From Bacteroidota bacterium (GTDB lineage Bacteria; Bacteroidota; Bacteroidia; Bacteroidales; UBA1402): a stretch of 5,394 nt of DNA. The notes under the pieces are model-generated. The model worked only from the letters and a program-made list of their open reading frames with translations. It had not been told where the DNA came from and searched no databases. Within the stretch, counting starts at the first letter, position 1, and each line of letters starts with the position of its first letter. This document shows, in pieces, positions 1 to 3,899 of the stretch. The position numbers and the translations under genes were made by a program. The DNA is taken from assembly GCA_030706285.1 (NCBI GenBank), contig JAUZOU010000221.1:1-5394 (forward strand). Reading direction: 5' to 3'.

Positions 1-90
1 GACCGAATTAAAAAAACAGCACAGGCAGAGCATGAAAAGGCTCAACCAGTATTTTTGTCTGTATAGAGGGTTTGTCCGGGACAAGACCAT
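1..90 (-). CDS. Possible start of an exported or membrane protein, partial at the window edge
   Basis: Reading the minus strand from an ATG at 90-88 gives 30 open codons that run off the window. The peptide starts MVLSRTNPLYRQKYW and continues into the hydrophobic run LSLFMLCLCCFF (about residues 16-27). A basic stretch followed by a hydrophobic core resembles a signal peptide or membrane anchor. An in-frame TAA sits three codons upstream, so this ATG is the first available start. AAGGA lies only 3 nt before it, which is close for a ribosome site. TATTTTTG (118 down to 111) matches the Bacteroidetes -7 box. About 60 percent of third codon positions are G or C, whereas a competing plus-strand tail in the same DNA is poor in them. 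No family is recognisable from 30 residues, and the frame could be chance. Confidence 0.33.
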   Translation of the reverse strand, partial: MVLSRTNPLYRQKYWLSLFMLCLCCFFNSV

Positions 91-100
91 AGTTCCTTAC

Positions 101-116
101 TTTTTGCCGGCAAAAA
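101..116. promoter_or_regulatory. Perfect 16-bp palindrome, possible operator
   Basis: Five T, GCCGGC and five A form an exact self-complementary 16-mer. It lies between the possible minus-strand gene start (90) and the predicted promoter of the PspC gene. Its right half overlaps a minus-strand -7-like box at 111-118. There is no unpaired loop, so a protein-binding dyad is more likely than an RNA hairpin terminator. No regulator is identifiable here. Confidence 0.3.
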
Positions 117-160
117 TACGAAAAATGAGGCGGATGACAGGCATTCATTCGAAAATAACT

Positions 161-168
161 TATATTTG
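161..168 (+). promoter_or_regulatory. Predicted -7 promoter element of the PspC gene
   Basis: TATATTTG is an exact match to the Bacteroidetes primary-sigma -7 consensus TAnnTTTG. It ends 39 nt before the ATG at 208, which would leave a 5' leader of about 33 nt. No good TTTG-type -33 element was found about 20 nt upstream, so the call rests on the -7 box and its position. Confidence 0.5.
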
Positions 169-207
169 CACAACAGTAATGATTGTTAATGATTAACCAC
201 AGCTATT

Positions 208-393
208 ATGGAAGCGAAGAAACTATATCGAAGCAGGGATAAGATGCTTGGTGGCGTCTGTGCAGGACTTGCCGATTATTTGGGCATCGATTGCAGCCTT
301 GTCCGTGTCATTTTTGCCGCACTCATTCTCGCAGGAACGTTTGGGTTCTGGCTATACCTGATAATGTGGATCATTGTTCCGGTGGAACCTTGA
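208..393 (+). CDS. PspC domain-containing small inner-membrane protein
   Basis: This 61-residue protein consists of almost nothing but one PspC domain. The N-terminal half has the family signature KLYRSRDKMLGGVCAGLADY (residues 5-24), followed by LGIDCSLVRVIF. A hydrophobic segment at about residues 32-58 ends in LYLIMWIIVPVEP, the typical end of the domain, and should span the inner membrane. PspC proteins are linked to the phage-shock envelope-stress response in proteobacteria. Single-domain copies like this one are common in Bacteroidetes, and their role there is poorly defined. No pspA, pspB or other stress gene is visible beside it. It has its own predicted promoter (161-168) and converges with the PAS-domain gene, whose stop is 37 bp away. 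The start is well supported because the domain begins at once. The domain call is secure; the physiological role is not. Confidence 0.93.
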   Translation: MEAKKLYRSRDKMLGGVCAGLADYLGIDCSLVRVIFAALILAGTFGFWLYLIMWIIVPVEP

Positions 394-399
394 CTTTTT
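376..399 (+). terminator. Weak candidate terminator of the PspC gene
   Basis: GTTCC (376-380) and GGAAC (384-388) can form a 5-bp stem around a GGT loop, followed after 6 nt by five T (395-399). The stem lies within the last codons of the PspC gene. A second T-run of seven bases lies at 421-427. The short stem and the gap before the T-run make this a weak call, but the convergent gene arrangement makes some termination here likely. Confidence 0.25.
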
Positions 400-430
400 C
401 TGCACCTGTTTGCCCTGCTGTTTTTTTGAT

Positions 431-892
431 TTATAAGCTGTTGTCTGCTTTCTTTGCCGGATAAATCAGTTCATCTCTTGTCCCTTCAAGCTTTTTCAGG
501 TTCGTGATATCCTGAACGATTTCCAGTGTGCCGGCATAGTCTCCGTTTGCATCCTTCAGCGCAATGTAGTCGATGCTGATAAAGCAATCGTGGAATGATT
601 CTCTCCAAAAAAAAGCCCTGTCCTGAGTACCTTCCTTAAAATCCTTCAGTAGTTGTTCCACCATTGGCAACACGCGCTTTGGATGGCAGAACCGCATGTC
701 TTTGCCGAGGGCTGCCTGCGGTCTGAGAAAAAAACGGTCGGTTTTGCTGTTAAAAAAGCGAACGATGTCGTTTTTGTCGATGAAACTGATTTCAGCCGGT
801 AACGCGTTTAGCACCAGTTCGAGTTCTTTAAGGCTGAAACTGCCTGTCGGTAATTGTATTCTTTCGGTTGAAAGTTGATTGTCTGCATTCAT
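431..892 (-). CDS. Stand-alone PAS-domain sensor protein (PAS_10 type, as in DUF438 proteins)
   Basis: This 153-residue soluble protein is mostly one PAS domain, at about residues 20-137. It resembles the C-terminal PAS domain of DUF438 proteins. Visible landmarks are LELVLNALPAEISFIDKND (24-42), RFFNSKTDRFFLRP (45-58), LGKDMRFCHPKRV (62-74), LLKDFKEG (81-88), and GDYAGTLEIVQDITNLKKLEG (117-137), the usual PAS ending. The N-terminal DUF438 and hemerythrin-like parts found in longer relatives are absent, as is any kinase, cyclase or DNA-binding output domain. It would therefore have to act through a partner or as a ligand-binding module. Cys69-His70 lies in the CHP motif that relatives also carry, and could contact a cofactor or metal; this is inference. 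It follows the metal transporter on the same strand after a 99-bp gap that holds its own -7-like box, so it may be transcribed separately. No signal peptide or membrane segment is seen. The domain call is strong; the signal sensed is unknown. Confidence 0.88.
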   Translation of the reverse strand: MNADNQLSTERIQLPTGSFSLKELELVLNALPAEISFIDKNDIVRFFNSKTDRFFLRPQAALGKDMRFCHPKRVLPMVEQLLKDFKEGTQDRAFFWRESFHDCFISIDYIALKDANGDYAGTLEIVQDITNLKKLEGTRDELIYPAKKADNSL

Positions 893-926
893 GATCTGTG
901 CAATAATTGGTTGTGACTGTTGTCAG

Positions 927-934
927 TAAAGTTA
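927..934 (-). promoter_or_regulatory. Possible -7 promoter element of the PAS-domain gene
   Basis: On the minus strand this reads TAACTTTA, one base off TAnnTTTG. It ends 34 nt before the ATG at 892, the same spacing as for the transporter and GH92 genes. No clear -33 element is seen. It suggests that the PAS gene need not depend on read-through from the transporter. Confidence 0.3.
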
Positions 935-991
935 CGAAAAGTGGCTGGATTTATCGTACTTAAATCAATTGTTTATACGTTGGCTTCATGA

Positions 992-2257
992 TTAGGGTTT
1001 CATCAGACTGATGAATAAGGCAATATTTAACACCGTGATGATGACAGCCATGGAATAGAGCAGCAGGTTCAGCGCCAGGGAATTCTTATAGGGGCCCATC
1101 ACCTTGGCTGATGAGGTCAGTTTGACCTGAAAAAAGACCGTGATGGGTAGTTGAATGCTAAGGATCATCTGTGAATAGATGAGCCCTTTGAACGGATCGT
1201 TTATCAACAGGATAATCAGCATAGCCAACAACAGGGAAGTCAGTACGCCCAATCTTGAATGATTGTCCTTGATGTCGTATGGCTCTTTGTACATGCCGGC
1301 AGCAATGGTTCCGGCCGCCATACCGGACGTCGTCGTGGAAGAAATGCCTGAAAACAGTAAGGCAACGGCAAATACGACGGATGCATTGCTGCCAAGCAAT
1401 GGTGTAAGCAGCTGATTGGCTTGCTGAAGTTCGGTCACGGGTATCTTTACCGTGAAAAAGGTAGCGGCCGCCATCAATATCATGGCACTGTTGATGGCCC
1501 AACCTGCTAACATGGAAAAGAAGGTATCCATGAATTCGTACTTCAGTTGTTTATGGATCACTTTTTCATCCTGAAGGTTCCACTGGCGGCTTTGAATGAT
1601 TTCCGAATGCAGGAATAAGTTGTGAGGCATGATGACAGCACCCAGCACACTCATGATAAAGACCATGGATCCTTTCGGGAATGACGGCGTTATCCAGCCG
1701 GTAATGGCGTGGTTCCAGTCGATGTTGACCAGCGACAATTCATACAAAAACGAAAGACCGATCAAGGAAACAAAGGCAATGATCCATTTTTCAATGGCTT
1801 TATAGGAATTCGTAAACAGCATGATCAGGACAAACAGGGTGATGAGTATGGCGCCGGCTCTCACCGGAACTTTGAAGAGCATGTTCAGTGCAATGGCTCC
1901 GCCCAGAATTTCAGCCAGTGACGTCGAGATAGAAGCCATAAGCCCGGTTGTGAGTAGCAATCTGCCTGAATTTTTCTTCAGATGGATGGCTGCCGCTTCA
2001 GCCAGACAAAGTCCGGTGGCGATCCCGAGATGTGCCACATTGTGCTGCAAAAAAATCAGCATGATGGTGGAAAGTGTGACCATCCACAACAATTCATAGC
2101 CAAATCCGGCACCGGCAGCCAGATTGCAGGCCCAGTTACCCGGATCGATGAATCCGACGGTGACTAGCAATCCGGGGCCAATGTATTTCAGAATGTCCAA
2201 TCCACCGAAAACCGGTCGGTAATTGGTACGGTCAATGTTGCGGAACAGCTTAAACAT
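992..2257 (-). CDS. mntH: Nramp family divalent metal (Mn2+/Fe2+) transporter
   Basis: This 421-residue inner-membrane transporter of the Nramp/SLC11 family probably imports Mn2+ or Fe2+ coupled to protons. About 11 membrane segments are expected; the length is normal for the family. The unwound TM1 motif is GFIDPGNW (residues 35-42), giving metal ligands Asp38 and Asn41. The TM6 motif AVIMPHNLFLHS (207-218) gives the Ala207 and Met210 ligands and His212. TM10 carries SQMILSIQLP (362-371), and VMGPYKN (386-392) follows. The TM3 segment reads TSLAEILGGAIALN (112-125): Glu116 is kept, but the Asp of the usual TDLAE is Ser113. The TM8 segment GISSTTTSGMAAGT (304-317) lacks the usual glutamines of GQSS and AGQ. 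From memory, these differences fit a Bacteroidetes clade of Nramp proteins, not decay. It is transcribed away from the epimerase gene from a promoter covered by a dyad (2291-2310). The symbol is by family; metal preference is unproven. Confidence 0.93.
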   Translation of the reverse strand: MFKLFRNIDRTNYRPVFGGLDILKYIGPGLLVTVGFIDPGNWACNLAAGAGFGYELLWMVTLSTIMLIFLQHNVAHLGIATGLCLAEAAAIHLKKNSGRLLLTTGLMASISTSLAEILGGAIALNMLFKVPVRAGAILITLFVLIMLFTNSYKAIEKWIIAFVSLIGLSFLYELSLVNIDWNHAITGWITPSFPKGSMVFIMSVLGAVIMPHNLFLHSEIIQSRQWNLQDEKVIHKQLKYEFMDTFFSMLAGWAINSAMILMAAATFFTVKIPVTELQQANQLLTPLLGSNASVVFAVALLFSGISSTTTSGMAAGTIAAGMYKEPYDIKDNHSRLGVLTSLLLAMLIILLINDPFKGLIYSQMILSIQLPITVFFQVKLTSSAKVMGPYKNSLALNLLLYSMAVIITVLNIALFISLMKP

Positions 2258-2290
2258 AACGTTGTTTTCTCTTTATGGCGATTTCTCTTA

Positions 2291-2310
2291 ACAAAAGTAC
2301 ATTCTTTTGT
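2291..2310. promoter_or_regulatory. Dyad over the transporter promoter, candidate metalloregulator operator
   Basis: ACAAAAG (2291-2297) and CTTTTGT (2304-2310) are perfect inverted repeats around a 6-bp spacer, TACATT. The left arm overlaps the predicted -7 box of the transporter gene, so a bound dimer would block transcription. That is where a Mn- or Fe-responsive repressor of the DtxR/MntR or Fur family would be expected to act on an Nramp gene. The arms do not match the E. coli MntR or Fur consensus, so the regulator is an inference. Confidence 0.45.
2292..2299 (-). promoter_or_regulatory. Predicted -7 promoter element of the metal transporter gene
   Basis: On the minus strand this reads TACTTTTG, an exact TAnnTTTG match. 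It ends 34 nt before the ATG at 2257, giving a leader of roughly 28 nt. No clear TTTG -33 element is present at the expected distance, which would fit a regulated promoter. It lies within the 2291-2310 dyad. Confidence 0.5.
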
Positions 2311-2463
2311 CAATTTTTACTAGATTAGGGGATAATTGTGAAGCTTGCCAGAATGGGATTAAATGGGTATAATCTGTTTGATTGGATGTCTTTTTTTCCA
2401 ACTTGTTGAACAGAGAGTCTTTTGGCTTATTCCGGCGGGTACCGGCCATTTCGTAACAGTTGT

Positions 2464-2471
2464 GATATTTG
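2464..2471 (+). promoter_or_regulatory. Possible -7 promoter element of the epimerase gene
   Basis: GATATTTG is one base off TAnnTTTG and ends 37 nt before the ATG at 2509. It is more than 150 bp from the transporter's dyad, so the two divergent genes probably have separate control. No convincing -33 element was found. Confidence 0.35.
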
Positions 2472-2508
2472 GACGTTGAATGTGATGTTTTACTAAGATG
2501 AAACGGGC

Positions 2509-3717
2509 ATGAATATAGAAAAACTCTTACAACTCAGGGATGAAGTTCATGAAGAACTCATCGGGAATATCCTTCCTTTTTGGATGGATAAAATGGTGGA
2601 TATTGAACATGGTGGATTTTATGGTCAGATGACAGGTTCGAATCAGCTAGTGCCGGATGCCCCTAAAGGAGCCATCCTTACCACTCGTTTATTATGGACA
2701 TTTGCATCTGCCGCCCGGCATTTGGAAGACGAACGTTATACGGAATATGCCAGGATAGCTAAAGCGTATTTGTTTGCTCACTTTTTTGATCTCAGAAACG
2801 GCGGTATTTATTGGAGTGTGGCGGCAGACGGTTCGCCGTTGGAAACCAGAAAATGGATCTCTGCCCAGGCTTTTGCCCTTTATGCCTTGGTTGAATATTA
2901 CAGACTGACCAACGATCAGCTCGTGTTGAGTGCAGCCATCGGTTTGTACCGGCTTATCGAAGAATATGGTTATGACAGCCGGGGAGAGGGCTATCACGAA
3001 TTATTCCGTCCTGATTGGACAAGGCTGGAAGATGCCAACCTGAACAAATCGGATACGACTCAGAAGAAATCTATGAACACGCACCTGCATGTGCTGGAAG
3101 CATATACCAACCTTTACCGTGTCTGGAAAGATGCCGAATTGAAACTTCAGCTTAAAAAACTGGTCGAACTGTTCTTGTTTAAGATGATCAACCCTGAAAC
3201 GCATCACCTGGATCTCTTTTTTGATGCAAATTGGCAATGCCATTCATCCCTTATTTCTTATGGCTACGACATTGAAGTCTCATGGTTGCTCGAAGATGCC
3301 GCCGTTGAGCTGGGGGATGAATTGCTGATGGCTAGGGTTAGGGGAGAGGTGGTAAAAATAGCCATTGCGGCTTTCGAAGGCATGCAACCCGACGGTTCAC
3401 TGATCAATGAGAAAGAACAATCTGCCGGTTCTATTGATTGCAACTGTTTGTGGTGGGCGCAAGCGGAAGCAATGGTCGGTTATCTGAACGCCTGGGAATT
3501 GATTAAACGGCCGGCGTTTCTGGAAGCTGTGCTCAATAGCTGGGATTTTATCCGCAAGAACCTGATTGATCATGAAAACGGTGAATGGTTCTGGGCTGTA
3601 AACGCTTCCGGTATCCCGGACACCCAGAACGATAAGGCCGGACTTTTAAAATCCCCTTGCCATAATGCCCGGATGTGCCTGGAAGTGATGAGGCGGGTTG
3701 ATCGTGAGAGAAATTGA
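2509..3717 (+). CDS. AGE-family sugar 2-epimerase (cellobiose 2-epimerase type) with His-to-Tyr change at a catalytic position
   Basis: This 402-residue cytoplasmic protein has the length and motifs of the N-acylglucosamine/cellobiose 2-epimerase family, an (alpha/alpha)6 barrel that interconverts glucose and mannose at a reducing end. Motifs include FWMDKMVDIEHGGFYG (24-39), TTRLLWTF (58-65, with active-site Arg60), KSMNTHLHVLEAYTNLYR (187-204, with His192), WWAQAEAM (315-322), GEWFWAV (358-364) and SPCHNARMCLE (382-392, with catalytic His385). SYGYDIEVSWLL (250-261) aligns with SYGHDIE, whose His and Glu correspond to H259 and E262 in the Rhodothermus marinus enzyme. Glu256 is kept, but the histidine is Tyr253 (codon TAC, 3265-3267). 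In known members this histidine is one of two acid/base residues, so activity may be lost or altered. There is no signal peptide. Mannose 2-epimerase, mannose isomerase and cellobiose or mannobiose 2-epimerase are all possible ancestral functions; motif similarity favours the disaccharide enzyme. The GH92 mannosidase follows 182 bp downstream on the same strand. The start has no strong ribosome site. Confidence 0.9.
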   Translation: MNIEKLLQLRDEVHEELIGNILPFWMDKMVDIEHGGFYGQMTGSNQLVPDAPKGAILTTRLLWTFASAARHLEDERYTEYARIAKAYLFAHFFDLRNGGIYWSVAADGSPLETRKWISAQAFALYALVEYYRLTNDQLVLSAAIGLYRLIEEYGYDSRGEGYHELFRPDWTRLEDANLNKSDTTQKKSMNTHLHVLEAYTNLYRVWKDAELKLQLKKLVELFLFKMINPETHHLDLFFDANWQCHSSLISYGYDIEVSWLLEDAAVELGDELLMARVRGEVVKIAIAAFEGMQPDGSLINEKEQSAGSIDCNCLWWAQAEAMVGYLNAWELIKRPAFLEAVLNSWDFIRKNLIDHENGEWFWAVNASGIPDTQNDKAGLLKSPCHNARMCLEVMRRVDRERN

Positions 3718-3810
3718 TGCAAAAGCAGTTTCCGTTTCACGGCCTTGCCGCTCAAATACAGCGATATTCACCACTCAACAACAGAATTCCGCTTTAGGTT
3801 AATGCTTTTA

Positions 3811-3844
3811 ATGGGCAAATTAAGCAACTTTTAATCCCATTTTT
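3811..3844 (+). terminator. Candidate terminator or attenuator hairpin between the epimerase and GH92 genes
   Basis: ATGGG (3811-3815) pairs with CCCAT (3836-3840). Inside it, ATTAAG can pair with the bulged CTTTTAAT around a CAA loop. A run of T follows directly (3840-3844). The shape fits a rho-independent terminator about 95 nt after the epimerase stop. However, the stem is short, AT-rich and bulged, and it overlaps repeats that may instead be operators for GH92. Confidence 0.3.
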
Positions 3845-3862
3845 AATTCTGCAACGTTTAAT
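3824..3862 (+). repeat. Imperfect 12-bp direct repeats upstream of the GH92 gene
   Basis: GCAACTTTTAAT (3824-3835) and GCAACGTTTAAT (3851-3862) differ at one base and are 27 bp apart from start to start. A shorter match, GCTTTTAAT, lies at 3804-3812. The second copy overlaps the predicted -7 box of GH92 (3858-3865). Such tandem sites could bind a regulator of the mannosidase gene, but in AT-rich DNA they could also arise by chance. Confidence 0.35.
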
Positions 3863-3865
3863 TTG
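3858..3865 (+). promoter_or_regulatory. Possible -7 promoter element of the GH92 gene
   Basis: TTAATTTG is one base off TAnnTTTG and ends 34 nt before the ATG at 3900, the same spacing seen for the PAS and transporter genes. If real, the mannosidase gene has its own promoter even though it lies 182 bp behind the epimerase gene on the same strand. Confidence 0.35.
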
Positions 3866-3899
3866 TAGTAGAAAGTCATGGACCTGAACCTAATTGATA

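Noticed and set aside
1..66. Plus-strand open frame ending in TAG at 64-66, which could be the last 21 codons of an upstream gene (ending AQPVFLSV)
   Set aside because: It is too short to recognise and has few G or C third positions, unlike the opposite-strand frame. It remains possible if the minus-strand call is wrong.
72..84. Inverted repeat TTGTCC-G-GGACAA
   Set aside because: The 6-bp arms around a single base can form only a small hairpin, no T-run follows, and it falls inside the possible minus-strand gene.
32..196. Plus-strand frame from ATG at 32 to TAA, about 54 codons
   Set aside because: The peptide resembles no family, it runs through the palindrome and predicted promoter of the PspC gene, and it has no ribosome site or promoter of its own.
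696..878. Plus-strand frame of 60 residues opposite the PAS gene
   Set aside because: It lies wholly within the well-supported PAS coding region on the other strand and shows no domain.
1158..1502. Minus-strand frame of 114 residues inside the transporter gene
   Set aside because: It is a shifted frame of the transporter, rich in His, Arg and Cys in a way typical of shadow frames.
1709..2167. Overlapping plus-strand frames opposite the transporter
   Set aside because: They are antisense shadows of a membrane-protein gene with no family resemblance.
2421..2446. GC-rich patch around CCGGCGGGTACCGG upstream of the epimerase
   Set aside because: It contains only short self-complementary pieces (GGTACC), with no extended dyad or link to a start site.
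2692..3243. Minus-strand frames opposite the epimerase gene
   Set aside because: The epimerase is clear in the plus frame; these are antisense shadows.
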